From the NCBI GenBank assembly GCA_964059195.1, contig CAXKWD010000003.1:22984606-23048605 (forward strand): 64,000 nt of DNA, read 5' to 3'. The translations under genes were made by a program, and so were the position numbers. Below the pieces are notes generated by a model. The model searched no databases, had not been told where the DNA came from, and saw only the letters and a program-made list of their open reading frames with translations. This stretch comes from Ectobius pallidus (Eukaryota > Arthropoda > Insecta > Blattodea > Ectobiidae). Each line of letters starts with the position of its first letter. Within the stretch, counting starts at the first letter, position 1. Of this stretch, positions 33,741 to 44,970 are shown in pieces.

Positions 33741-34477
33741 TTAAGGGGAGATGGTAGTTACCGCTAGCAAAATTATAGAAAATATGCCGTATTTTCAAGA
33801 TGCCATAACTCAGGTGTTAACAGTCAGATTTAGTTGAATTTTTTTATGCTTTGCATGTGGACTCTGTAGTTTAAAATAAGCAGAGAATGGTTGTTCTAGA
33901 TATCACTGTTTGGTAGGAAAGAATTTTTTAACACATAGGTGATAATTTAGTTTTACGGTTTCTTCCCTTGACATAGGTACGCTTTTTTCCATTTCTGTAG
34001 CTTAGATTTTTTGAAACTTTGGTAACTTACTAACAATGGGTACTGCTATTTACCCTACCTCAATCAGTCTAATATATACAATATTACTGCCTGAGAACTG
34101 CATGAAAACTTCACGACTACAAAAAAAGACTTTTTTTAAATAAAAATAGTTGTAAATTCTGTATATTCAAGACTTTTCCCAAAATTCTGGTAAGGGAGAT
34201 TTGTCATCCATCCATAAGTTTCATTATTTTAGCGTGAATATTTTTTTAGAAAATGGTACCTGAAGTACAAAAAATGTAATTTTACAGGAGAGTGAAAAGA
34301 AAATTACATGCATGTTCTAACCTTATGGTATTTTATCCATCCAGGTCGCTCTGCTTGGCTTAATAATAACGCAACATATAAGACCTATATATCAAAATGT
34401 TCAGAAAACTATGGTCTATTACATGAGCCAAAGAAAAAAATATATTTTTTGACATGGTAACTACCATCTCCCCTTAA
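33741..34477. mobile_element. TTAA-flanked MITE with 18-bp TIRs (piggyBac-like)
   Basis: TTAA occurs at 33741-33744 and 34474-34477. The 729-bp element begins 'ggggagatggtagttacc' and ends with its exact inverse (34456-34473). TTAA target duplications are diagnostic of the piggyBac superfamily. No transposase frame is present. It sits just upstream of, and apparently within the edge of, dispersed repeat Y. Confidence 0.85.
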
Positions 34478-34690
34478 TTGGAACTCAATTTCTCATGCAA
34501 ATTATAAATACGTGGCGGACTGCAAAGAAAACAGTTAATACAATGAATAGGTTGCTAGTTTATTTCTTGTATTCTATTCTGTAAATTTTATATGAATTTA
34601 AAATTTTCTGTTTGGTTATTTTTATTACAGAATAAGTTATTTAAGGCAAACTATTGTACACCGTAGGATGCATTATGCATAGTCTATCAG
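34478..34690 (+). repeat. Dispersed repeat Y, copy 1
   Basis: 'gcggactgcaaagaaaacag', 'ttaatacaatgaatagg', 'cagaataagtt' and 'ggcaaactattgta' recur in order at 41690-41885 and 63035-63225. The three copies have the same orientation and are diverged. No coding capacity or tRNA-like boxes. Confidence 0.7.
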
Positions 34691-34694
34691 GGTT

Positions 34695-35685
34695 AAGTTT
34701 CCGATGCATCCTTTGGCGAAACATGAAAGAAAAAACAAAGATTTTTTTTTCTAATCTGCGCCTTATTAAAATCTAGAACGTAAAAACCTGTGTAACATCT
34801 TAAAGCAATGTCAAACTATACAAAAAATAAAAAAAAAATATTCAGAGTCGGCCTAAGTGCAATATGCAGAGTAACAGAGTTAGATCAGTAAAAACGGATA
34901 AGATGCATCTTCCATGTTCGATTTTAGATAATAGGAATAATTTTATGTAAACTACAGTAGCCCTAGATTCATGGAGAATGCAACGAAAATTGCCTGAATA
35001 CAAGAAAAGATAGTTCTAAATCCAAACCGTGGCCTACCTTCTTGTTTGTCAATAAAATGTAAACAATAAGAATCAAAGCCTTCTGAATTAAATAAATGGT
35101 TCAATTCCAAGCACGGCCTTCTTAACTAGAGTTCCTGCATAAAAATATTGCTTAAGAGCAACACTAGTTATAGGAGGTCATGGTTGGATCAGCCAATCAG
35201 AAATCAATCCCACTGTCCAAACTTTATCTTATGTAGAAACTCCAGTTAGAACTAGATCCACTGCTCCGTATTCAGTCGAATCCAGGTACTCTAACCAATG
35301 AAACAAGAAGACTTCTATGAAAATAAATTTTAAAAAGTGGCAATGCCGCAAGGAAGGACATGAATCAATGATCTCATCTACACAATAATTCTGCTATTTG
35401 ATCCTGAAGCCTGGCTGCTGACGCGGAGGTATGCTTGGCTTCGCAGGAAACGGATCTAATGCCGCATCCACACATACTTCTTGAGGCGATGCGGAATCTT
35501 AATTGCATAGCCTCTTACGCATTATACATAAATACAAAATCCCTGCCCGCGAAGGAACCTCGATCTGCTAAACTATAATTATTTCAGTCAAAAACCTTGT
35601 TTTTGTTTTTGTTTTAGTTGGCTATGCAGGAAACACTGGTTTATACTTCCTTAATTCGTAAGATTCGAACAACCGGGAACAAATA
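34695..35685. other. No supported gene
   Basis: AT-rich with scattered GC-richer segments. Nothing recognised. Confidence 0.5.
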
Positions 35686-36254
35686 ATGATTGCCAGGGCC
35701 CGGATTCTAATGACATGTCATCTTTTTATTGATGCTGCCTAGACATTGCCAACTTGTAGATAAATCCTAATCATGGCCTCTAGATTATAGAAATGCATTT
35801 TTATTAGGTCATTTTTTGTCATTTTATGCAATTTAATATTTTTAGAGCATTTATTACAATTTTGCATCATTATTTTGTCATTTTCGTGTCATTTGCTTCC
35901 TTATTTTGTCATTTTTATGCATTTACTTTAAATATAGGCCTATGACTAGGTTACTATAATGCAACATTGTTGTAGAATCTACTTTAAAAACAATTTTCTT
36001 ATTTTTCTTCTCAAATGCTCCATTCAAGAACAAAGCTTTTAGACTTACGATGTCCTTTCTACATTTACAGTTTTTAGAATTATGTACAAATTAGTCTATA
36101 TCTTTGTGGGCACAATAATAATTTTTATAAATAAAATATGAGTTTTTAAGTCATTCTTTGCAATTATTAAGTCATTTTCTTTAAAATTTAGTGTTATTTT
36201 ATAGGTCATTTTTCATACAATTTTAGGTCATCAGAATCCGGGCCCTGATGATTA
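35686..36254 (+). mobile_element. hAT-type MITE, 553 bp
   Basis: The element (35694-36246) starts 'cagggcccggattctaatga' and ends 'tcatcagaatccgggccctg', inverse apart from one position. Flanks 'atgattgc' and 'atgattac' form an 8-bp duplication with one mismatch. The interior is dense with 'ggtcatttt' phrases. It belongs to the same family as 51078-51844 (opposite orientation) and the truncated copy at 29.4 kb. Confidence 0.82.
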
Positions 36255-36259
36255 CCTTG

Positions 36260-36830
36260 TTTAAAAAATAAAATATGTATGAGTTTATTATAGCTCCACT
36301 TTATTCACTTAATAGAATTGTAAGTTATTTCCGTTAGGTTATTTTCGTAGATAAAGGATAGAGGACACTGGTACAGGGCGATCCGAGGCACGTCAGCCAT
36401 ACAGAGGCTTATTGGACACCCTGATTAATGGGATAAATCACTGTGAATTTTTTTCCCGGCCCACCGGCTGCAGGTGACCCCTTAGCCGCTCACAAAAACA
36501 TACCTCCCACTCCATCTCCAACTTCACCTGTTAGTCTACCAAATTCCGAATCCACTCTGCTGAGTGTTTGTTTCTTGCTGTTTTGTATTCTTTACATAAA
36601 TTTAGTTTTACAATGTATGCTCAATTAAGTATCTTCAAACTGTCTAAATGTACTAACTTATTTTCCAAAAGGAATGTTGCTACAAATATTCTTGCTAAAT
36701 ACATTTACCTCTTTTTTTACTCTAAACTTTTTAATGGCATTTTAGCAGTAGATTATTAGTATTTAGGCTATGTCACAAAATGCATTAAATAAAGATAATT
36801 ATAGACAAAAATTGATCTTAAACTAAACTA
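36260..36830. other. No supported gene
   Basis: Frames at 36443-36628 and 36568-36759 have no recognised domain. Confidence 0.45.
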
Positions 36831-36835
36831 AACTC

Positions 36836-36965
36836 CGTTGCGGTACATTCCCCAATGTGACAATGCCTACCACCCGACCGAAGCGTCATCTACCACAGGA
36901 AGATGGCAGGATTGGGGGAGCATGTGGTCAGCATGCCGACACCCACGGCCGTTAATGGTGGAAAA
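36836..36965 (-). repeat. SINE family A, 3' fragment
   Basis: Reverse complement of the family's 3' half: 'accattaacggccgtgggtg' and 'ccggcatgctgaccacatgc' equivalents, 'ccaatcctgccatct' and 'ggtcgggtggtaggc'. The head and middle are absent. Confidence 0.7.
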
Positions 36966-36969
36966 TAAA

Positions 36970-37615
36970 CCTTAAGGAAAATACCATCTAATCACTCCGC
37001 TTCCTTCTCCTAGGAGTTACTAAAAATTTGTTCTTCACTCTACTGTATACAGAACGTTTAGGATCGTCCTAAGATAATAATAGAATATGTTTTCGTTTGT
37101 CCCTTCAGGGTAATACCTGAAATATATAATTACATTTTGGGTTAGAGTTAAGCGTTCATAGTTTATTTCGTTACGGAGCAGCTTGATTTCCCTAATAGAA
37201 TTAAGCGTATTTCCGCCAGTTTCTTCTTCTTTACAGTTTACGTAATCCGTATTACATTCACTTACATAAATTTCCCTTGACCGGAATGTTCATCTTCAAA
37301 CATAAAGAAAGAAACTGTTATTAAGTTAGGTTCTTTTAAAGTAGCTAGGATTTCTTTCACCAAGCTGAAATTAAAAGAAGTTCAAGCAATTACAATTTCT
37401 CAAAATTTTTTCAGTAAATAAATAACTTACGCTGAAGCAGATAATGGCACACACAGTCTTAGAGATCAAACATAAAAATCGTTGACGGATGAGTTACCTC
37501 ACTTGTTTAATAAGTACATATTAACTGGTCCGCAGGGCAAGCGGATTCAAGGGGTTCTCAAAAATACTTTGTTAAGACGAATTAAGGTTTGTTAATATAC
37601 TAATATTTTAATTAT
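36970..37615. other. No supported feature
   Basis: AT-rich, nothing recognised. Confidence 0.5.
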
Positions 37616-37617
37616 TA

Positions 37618-37673
37618 ATATTATGATTGCTATTATCATTATTGTGATTAATATTATTGTTATGATGATGATG

Positions 37674-37710
<37 letters not shown>
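37618..37710. repeat. TTA-rich microsatellite
   Basis: Imperfect ATT/ATG array that becomes about 13 uninterrupted ATT units at its right end (37671-37709). Confidence 0.88.
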
Positions 37711-37779
37711 CTATACTCACTTTAAGTTGATGAAAGAATAAAAAGTCAGAAGAAAGGTTCTTAACATTTGTCTGGATAC

Positions 37780-37830
37780 AATAAAATCAGGTAAACTGAT
37801 ATAACAAAGTGCCAGAATGCTTTTGTTTAA
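37780..37830 (-). repeat. Short dispersed repeat shared with 2166-2214
   Basis: Inverse of the 49-bp sequence at 2166-2214, including 'cagaatgcttttgttt'. Confidence 0.6.
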
Positions 37831-38099
37831 TCAGAGATAATTGCAATTATGATATTCAGAAGATAAGTTATTTTTTTAATCGATTTCCGAGTTAAGCTCC
37901 AGATCGATTCATTAAGCAGGGCTTACGGAAAAACAAAGGTCTAGTTTGATAAGAATGAGTGAAGGAGTATGTATGTAGTGTTATTTGCCAAAGCTAACTG
38001 TATTGCAACTTCCAAAGCCATATATGAACATTGTAAACAATATGTTGTCATGAGAACTGATTTACATTTGATATAATGTATTACCATGAAATAGGCACT

Positions 38100-38290
38100 A
38101 TATTGGGCATTACTCCGGTATCGTCAACCTATTTGGTCCAAAATCAATAGGCTTCTTCCCATGGACGTTATAAATGCGTATACCAAGTTTCATGAAAATC
38201 CTATAAAGCGTATTTGAGTTATCGCGCGTACAGACACACGGACAGACAGACAGACAGACAGACATTTTACCGTCCACCATACAATCTCAA
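38100..38290 (+). repeat. Dispersed repeat ending in (ACAG)n
   Basis: 'taccaagtttcatgaaaatc', 'gcgtatttgagttatcgcg' and then (CAGA)n at 38229-38262. I recognise the phrase 'aagtttcatgaaaatc..(a/g)agttatcgcg..acagacagacagac' from the 3' ends of widely dispersed arthropod repeats. The class is not determined. Confidence 0.55.
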
Positions 38291-38294
38291 AATA

Positions 38295-39530
38295 TACCAT
38301 TTTGGCACTTAATAAATAACGATCCAGCAACTTTCAGTACGCCATGAAATTATGAGTGACATCGAATCTAACAGCAAGCTCAGCATCTTTGTAATTCTAG
38401 CTTCCTTCGTACGATTTATTGATCTGGCCAGATTTATTGAACTGATCTAACTTATTTGAAAATGGAAAATAGCAAAAAAAACTAAATTAACGTAGGAATG
38501 TAAAAAAAAATCGTCACAAATAAACTTTGAGATAACTCAAGTTTTCACACAAAATGTAAAACCTTGTTTGAATGCAAGAAAAATAATTTCCACAATGATT
38601 AGACCCATCGCAGGAAATTAAATTGGAAGAATTTAAATTTCACGTAAAATTACAGGATAAGGTACAAGAATATAATAAACTATTGGCTTAATCATTATGT
38701 TAACTGTTTTCTACGCAGTCCGGCATGGATTTGTATATTGTGTGAGAAATTTATAGGATCTAATTTTTAAATTTATTTTTCTATGGAGCGCTTTGACAAC
38801 CCCACAAACTAGAAAATCAATCAAATCCAATACAAAAAAATGTTCCGAAACGTCGAAACATTTGTGTCCCAAAGGATGTATTACTATTTAAGGTAGTCAT
38901 ATAAAGTAAACTATTTTTGTAATTAACATTTTTTTCTTTTAATAGGACATTTCATGTGGTTTATTAAAAAGAGTCTTGATTATGTACGTAATTCTAATAT
39001 TCACATGTAAAAAAAATATTTATTGCTAGGGTCGTTCAGCTGATACACTCTTCTGCTTGTTAAAGAAATATAATAGACTACATCTTTTCCTGAACAAAAT
39101 ATTATACTTTTTGAGTTTCCGGTTACTTTCATATAGCTGGGACCTTCTTCGAATTATCATAGACTATACAGTTTTAATCAGATAACATCTGTTGGTGCTT
39201 CTGTAGATTAAACCGTGGCTTCACAACCCAATCCAATTTTGCGTATAAAGTAAAAAATATATTTGCATGCAATTTACCGCAAAGTAATTTTCTTAGCATT
39301 TCTCTATAGGCTATTTCAACAACGATAACTTCTGTAAGAATAAAGATATTTGCAAGATTTTCTTTTAAAGCTAATACACTGCTGTATTTCACAGACTACC
39401 AGAAATTAAACAGCTAGAAAATTAATTTTAAGACATTTTTAAACAATGTAACTAATCTGTATTTGCAAAAGTTAGAAAATAATTACAATATTTACAATCT
39501 TTAAACAGTTACCTTTATTGGAATTCAATA
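38295..39530. other. AT-rich DNA, no supported gene
   Basis: Nothing recognised. Confidence 0.5.
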
Positions 39531-39536
39531 TAAGTG

Positions 39537-39637
39537 GTAGGGACAATATCTTGATGAAGTGTTCGGCCTGAAGGCCGGTACTGTCCTGGGACAAAGCAGA
39601 GGGACACCAGGCCGGATGATACTACGTAGGGACAATA
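39537..39637. mobile_element. 77-bp GC-rich insertion with 12-bp target duplications
   Basis: 'gtagggacaata' occurs at 39537-39548 and 39626-39637. The 77 bp between (39549-39625) are much GC-richer than the surroundings. They contain the hairpin 'cggcctgaaggccg' and a second stem, 'cctgg...ccagg'. The size and duplication fit a retroposed small structured RNA, but no known RNA is recognised and there is no A tail. Confidence 0.7.
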
Positions 39638-39639
39638 AA

Positions 39640-40820
39640 TTAAGGTTGCAAATTCTTTCTGTAAAATGTTATGCAGTTTGGTGCGCAGATAGGAAGGAAG
39701 TTTTGAATAGGTCTACTGTAGTATAAATATCAACAAACGAAAATGTTATAAACACAAAGAAAGAAAAAACAACAACAAAAACAACAAATGCTGAAGTTGT
39801 GTTCGTTAAAGGTTATACAAGAAAAGAAAAAAATAAATTATATTACCATGGATAAAACATTTCGAATTGTTAAGTGGGCCCATGACCACCTCAAAGGTTA
39901 GAGCTACACTAATGCTTTCTATGAACTCTTAAAGTAATTAAAGAAATTCTACTGTACTGTAAAATACAGGCCTATTTCAGTTATTAGTTGTACGATAAAT
40001 AACATAGTAGCCTGAGTATATCGTCATCAATTGCACTAAACTTCAAGAAGATTCCAAAAAACACAGAAAACCAGACGCAAGAAGTAGACCACATACTGAG
40101 AAATAACCTACTCCCCTTCCAAAAAGTAATTTCAGCTGTCGTTTTCCAAAGCCCACTACGAGATGAGATTTTGAGATAGCAGGAGAAACACAAGACTATC
40201 TACACATAAGTAACAAAAGATGTCACTCCATTGTTATTGGACAGTGTTTGATTTATGCGTTACGGTGTGAAATTTATAGACTCTGTCAAGTTGTGTCAAT
40301 GACGAGTTCTTTGACAAAGCATCTTTATTACTACAGCACATACACACACACATACACGTACCGAAAACTCGATTAATATTTAAAATGCAGTGTTCCAAGG
40401 CCTGGGCGAGGCTTGGCGACTCATAACATTGAATGTCAATTCGAAAATCTTGAACAAGCTGGCTTTGACACTTTGGAACTGGTCCCAGAAACCATCATCA
40501 CAAATTCATATATTGTTTCCCACCGTCTTTTACTAGGTGGTTTTAATGTGGGCCTATAATTTTATAGCCGTCATATTTATTAGCGTGTAATTATGTTTCT
40601 AATAAATTACCAGACACATATTTTAATTCTTTAACGTAGGATTCGAAACAGTAATTTATTGGTTAGATTTATGATGCAACAACACCTGAAGCCGATAAAG
40701 AAAATTGAAAATTCATACGCCTTTTTTTGTTCGACACTTGCTTACCGCCGTGAAATAATAGCAGAAAATTTAAATAGAAAGGAATTTAAGGGCTACACTA
40801 AATTATTCCTTATTCGAATA
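39640..40820. other. No supported gene
   Basis: AT-rich. A GC-richer portion at 40385-40500 has no recognised identity. Confidence 0.5.
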
Positions 40821-40823
40821 CAA

Positions 40824-40847
40824 AGAGAGAGAGAGAGAGAGAGAGGA
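40824..40847. repeat. (GA)n microsatellite
   Basis: About eleven GA units. Confidence 0.9.
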
Positions 40848-41144
40848 GAAAATGCCAATTGACATACAAACACCAAACGAAATCCATCAAACGAGGGTGC
40901 AAATATGAACGGCAACCGAGGGAGACGGTAGACTTAAAAGAATCGGCCAACCCTTGGTATACGTACAATATGTAGGAAATACTAGAAGGGTCTTGAGAAA
41001 CACCAAACATAAGATTCGTTGAACTATGATTTAAATCTCTCGAGAAGGGGTGGTTTCTTCGATGTTGGAAGGATTCATAAAATCCTTTGGTTATATTTGG
41101 AATGGCGAGTTAGATGGATCTCTAGAAGCCGATATTGAGTAAGG

Positions 41145-41310
41145 CAGATGTAATTCTTTACTAATGAACTTCATTTTGTCAATGAGGGAAACTTGAATAA
41201 AAGTATTAAAATTAGCCTTATGCTTTAGCTTTATGCCCACTTCTTTGTGTTGCTTTATTAATGAGGGCATAAGGCTAATTTTAATACTTTTATTCAGATG
41301 TAATTCTTTA
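41145..41310. repeat. 29-bp perfect inverted repeat between 16-bp direct repeats
   Basis: Arms 41195-41223 and 41267-41295 are exact inverses ('gaataaaagtattaaaatta' and on) around a 43-bp loop. 'cagatgtaattcttta' lies at 41145-41160 and again at 41295-41310, directly abutting the right arm. The same layout occurs at 27.69-28.10 kb. Confidence 0.88.
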
Positions 41311-41584
41311 TTCGTATGTTTCCCTATTGCAAGTCAATAAAATATGTTTTTGCAATGTATATCAAACTAATTAGTTCGGAACAATATTATATTCATATAA
41401 ATACTATTATTATCTAGATCTAATGTGTGAGAGGAAAGGAAAATTAGAAATGCGAGCCTAGTTTGCAATGTTTGCATCCTCAGTGCTACCAAATAGGCTA
41501 CTGAAAAATAGTCATTACCAACAATGTACGGCACATAAAAATTTAAATAAGAAATATGAATATAAAGGGAAAATGGAACTTTAG

Positions 41585-41658
41585 GTCGCCTCCGAGTCCC
41601 CCACTCCTACTCCCTATGTGAAATATATGGTGCAAGGTCTTTTTTTATTATGAAAGAG
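41585..41658 (+). repeat. Dispersed repeat X, copy 2
   Basis: Matches 7629-7712 in order, with the middle shortened. Confidence 0.6.
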
Positions 41659-41689
41659 ACTCGGACAAGAAACGAAAAACATTAATTTA

Positions 41690-41885
41690 TTCGAGACCAA
41701 ATTTCTCACCCAAGTTATTATAAATCCATGCCGGACTGCATAGAAAACAGTTAACACATTGATTAGGCGCATAGTTTAATTTTTGTACCCTATTCTGTAC
41801 GCCTAATATTTTACAAGAATTCTGTCGAGTTATTTTCCGTTATTTTATTACAAACTTAAGGCAAATTAAAGTATATGCTGTGTAC
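41690..41885 (+). repeat. Dispersed repeat Y, copy 2
   Basis: 'catgccggactgcatagaaa', 'acagttaacacattgatta' and 'ttaaggcaaattaaagta' match the other copies at 34.5 and 63.0 kb. Confidence 0.7.
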
Positions 41886-41889
41886 TTCA

Positions 41890-43095
41890 GAGATAAATTC
41901 ACCAAATTTTATCTTAATTATTTTAATTTTGATAAATAATTTATTACCTCAATGAAGTCAAAATTAAGAGAGTAACATAGCCTAATATAAATTAAACTAA
42001 AAATCAAATTTAAAAAAAATATTAAACACCGGTTGCAGTTTTGTCTTTAAAAGATTAATAAATAGCCCTAAAATTAATTTTAAAATATAAAATAATCATA
42101 TTGCAAAATAGGATAACTTTTAAGGTCTTAAAAAAGATTTAAATTCTGTAAAAATTCTGTAAGAATGGTTGAAGTGCTACAAACTGTTATGGGATGCATA
42201 AAAAGCGTTCCAAATTAGGATTCTATGAAAAAATTAACCGGTTGTATCAAAATTTAATTAACACATAAGGTATGAAAACACTAAAAAACTATCTAGGGAC
42301 GCTCCCTGTTTTGGAGAGGGGACGGTTTGTCTTATCCCCCTCTCTAATCGAGGTGGTTATGTGGTTTAAAAATATATTATAAAAAGTCACAGCTTGCCGG
42401 CATGCGAGAAAATCTATTTACATAATAAATCCGGTGTTCATAGAAGTTTTATTATCGAGGAAGGGACGTTAGAGGATGTTAACATTCATTTTAATAATTT
42501 CTTCAGAAAGAATCATTATCACCGCATTCTAGGTGTTTGTTATGCATAGCAGGTATGCGGCTATTTAATATTCTTTTGTTTAAGAGAATATAAGGGGGCT
42601 TTTACTCTCAGAAATAAAGTATTTATACACGCTTTTAAATATTCGAATGAAAATTACGAGTATAACTTGGTATTTCATCAACATAGAAATCCAAGCCCAC
42701 CCATTATCTGAAGAACTGAATGGAAAAAGAGAAAGATAGAAGTTACTAATACAAATGTCAAATTTAAAATTCAAATGAGGTTTTTCTAAATACATATTTT
42801 ACTGTACCTGTAGCAACTGGAGGAGCGTAATGAAGAAGAGCAGCAAATATCCATGGCACATTGTTCTACACAATAACCGCCATACAATTCGGCACATTAT
42901 AGCCGGGAAACACAAACTTATGCATTTAGGGGAGCACTCTAATTGTATTTTTGTTAAACCACAATCATCATAGTAATCCACACGATACACACATAATAAT
43001 TAAAAAAGTATTTATCTTCTCAAAACAGAATATTATTCAAATCGTATAAAACAAACCAGTCGTCAGCTGATAGGCACTTGTTTGATTCTGATATA
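41890..43095. other. No supported gene
   Basis: AT-rich with short unsupported frames. Confidence 0.5.
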
Positions 43096-43119
43096 TCGGA
43101 ATTGTTTAGAGATTATCAC

Positions 43120-43460
43120 TGAGTTACTATGGCAACACCACACGCTAGTTTGTCTTCTGTTTATAAAATATTGTTTGGAACTTAAACATTCCACTGAGTT
43201 GTGGTTTTTAAAAACCCGCTCCAACACAAGCACACCACAAACAATCCTCCTCGCTAGCCACTAGACAACTAAGCCCTGGAAGCTGTGAGGTTAGGGAAGG
43301 GGCGGAGCGGAGCGGGGGACCGGAGGCAATCTTCCTACCGAAGCTATGCGCATGTCCGTAGCCCCGCTGGGCCAATGGGAAAGCCCCTCCGCTAGCAGCA
43401 TCCTCACTATAGATAGTCTGCACGCTATTCAAAATGGTCCAGCGAGTAATAATAATCAAC
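43120..43460 (+). promoter_or_regulatory. Promoter-like GC-rich patch with RFX, Sp1, NRF1, CCAAT and YY1-like motifs
   Basis: Within about 340 bp: 'gttactatggcaac' at 43123-43136 (one mismatch to the RFX X-box), 'ggggcggagcggagcgggg' at 43300-43318 (GC boxes), 'tgcgcatg' near 43347 (NRF1-like half site), 'ggccaatggg' near 43370 (CCAAT box) and 'caaaatgg' near 43430 (YY1-like). An ATG at 43434 has a good initiation context (A at -3, G at +4) and opens about 39 codons, or could splice at the GT of 'gcgagtaata'. The composition is unlike the rest of the window. No downstream exon was found, so a host promoter is an inference. Confidence 0.35.
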
Positions 43461-43464
43461 AAAC

Positions 43465-43900
43465 CGTGGATCGTGACTATCTTTTGTTTTATTAAACAAC
43501 GAGAAGGGATTCCTTTTTTTTTTTTTTCGTCGCTCCTTTATTCGTCTTTGTAAATGCGAAGCTTAAATAAAGTTAGCGATTTTCATGTGCACTGATATAG
43601 CCTACTCACTTAGGTACTTAGGGGGAGCTGAGGGAAGAGGGACAGCTGCATTGATATAATATTTGAAAGGAATTAAACTCTCCTCCTGTAAATGGATGGC
43701 AAACATCACATGTCCCTATATAAATAACCGTCACTTATACTCTCATTTTAATTTTTAAAATCTAGTGAACATATTATAAAAAATAATAAAATAGCTGCTA
43801 ATAATAATAATAATAATAACAATAATAATGATAATATTAAATTAAAATAATAGGCCTATATTTTAAAAGAATCTTATGTGAAATTCACATAACTTCCTCT
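43465..43900. other. No supported gene; AAT microsatellite
   Basis: A T run near 43515 and an (AAT)n array at about 43799-43838. Nothing else recognised. Confidence 0.55.
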
Positions 43901-43904
43901 GCCC

Positions 43905-44560
43905 AAATGAAAGTAGCCTCTTAGTACGGAGCCGTTTTCGAGAAAATCGCGACAAAGGAAATTTTCATCATGTAAAGTCCACTTAAAAATAAGAGAAAGT
44001 TGTCGCTAATCTTCGTGTCATATCCCCATAAGGTACTTAACACAAATACAAAATTTTGTTTTCGTACGATTTTTCGTTACAAGAGGCCATATTGCAAAGA
44101 GCGCGTATTTAGAATGGGTGCTTAAAACTACCTTTCAGAGAATTTTTTCGATAAAATGTTTCAAATAAAAGTTTTAGCTCTTTGTACAAGAAACCCTTGT
44201 GCAAAATTTAAAGAAAATCATTAGAGCCGTTTTCGAAAAACGAAAATTTCTTGATGTAAAGTCCCCTTAAAATTAAGAGAAACTTGCCCCCAATCTTCGG
44301 TTCACATCTTCAGAAGGTAACTCCAAATTTTGTTTTCATACGATTTTCCTTACTGGAGCTAGATTTTTCACGGACGTCTACACAGACACACTGACACACA
44401 CACAGATATGTTTCTGAAAAAGGTATTATTGGATTCAGGAACCTCAAAACGTGTATTTATGTTAAAAACTCAACTTCGAATTTGAGGATCTAAAACAATA
44501 CTTCCTCTACCTATAGTACTTACAGTATGGGCAGAGGAAGTAAAACAATGTGTATAAAAT
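43905..44560 (+). repeat. Dispersed repeat with internal duplication, tail shared with 62.5 kb
   Basis: 'gagccgttttcgagaaaatc' and later 'gagccgttttcgaaaaacg' mark two related halves of about 300 bp, each with 'gtaaagtcc-cttaaaa-taag' and 'aattttgttttc-tacgattt'. These lead into a CA-rich run ('cacactgacacacacac'). The segment 44430-44535 ('ggaacctcaaaacgtgtatt', 'caatacttcctctacct') recurs at 62470-62575. This looks like a LINE 3' region or satellite-like repeat of unknown class. Confidence 0.55.
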
Positions 44561-44689
44561 TCAGATACAAAGTTCATTTTAGACCAATTGATAGAGCCAG
44601 CTCAATTTCTTCTGCTTACTTTGAAGGCATTCGTGGTGATAGAAGGCTCCTATTTGCTCTGAAGTATGCTGGATATCCAACCAACATCC

Positions 44690-44764
44690 TACAAAAGCAA
44701 TTTGAACTTCCTGTAATTCACCTTGATTTTATGTGTTGCCACTATTAAACATCCAACCCTCGTA
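44690..44764 (-). mobile_element. mariner-type terminus
   Basis: Inverse of 'cgagggttggatgtttaata' ending at 44762, followed by TA. The next ~40 bp ('gtggcaacacat', 'ggtgaattac') match the terminus at 55642-55720. The opposite end was not found. The frame at 44527-44748 overlaps it and is not a host gene. Confidence 0.6.
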
Positions 44765-44798
44765 TAAGACCCTAAAGTCTGTTTATCTAATTTAGATG

Positions 44799-44970
44799 TA
44801 CTCTGTATTGGGGACATTCCTGACTATTCGGATTTGTACTTAGAAAGAAACAGGTCTGTCAAAATTTTTCAGGTTTAAAAAGTGAGGTACCGGTACTCCC
44901 TATTCAGTTCTTGAAAAGCTCTTAGAGTATCTCGAGGTTAAAGTTAACTGATTTTACTTTCTCTTATATA
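44799..44970 (+). repeat. Direct duplication bracketing a transposon, left member
   Basis: From 'tactctgtattggggacatt' to 'ttactttctcttatata' (172 bp), ending exactly where the transposon starts. Closely matched by 45740-45898, which lacks a few bases in the middle. Confidence 0.9.

Noticed and set aside
38229..38262. CRISPR-like array
   Set aside because: It is a simple (CAGA)n microsatellite at the end of a dispersed repeat; there are no unique spacers and the genome is eukaryotic.
41680..41885. LTR of an endogenous retroelement for repeat Y
   Set aside because: No TG...CA ends, primer-binding site or paired copy flanking an internal region was found.
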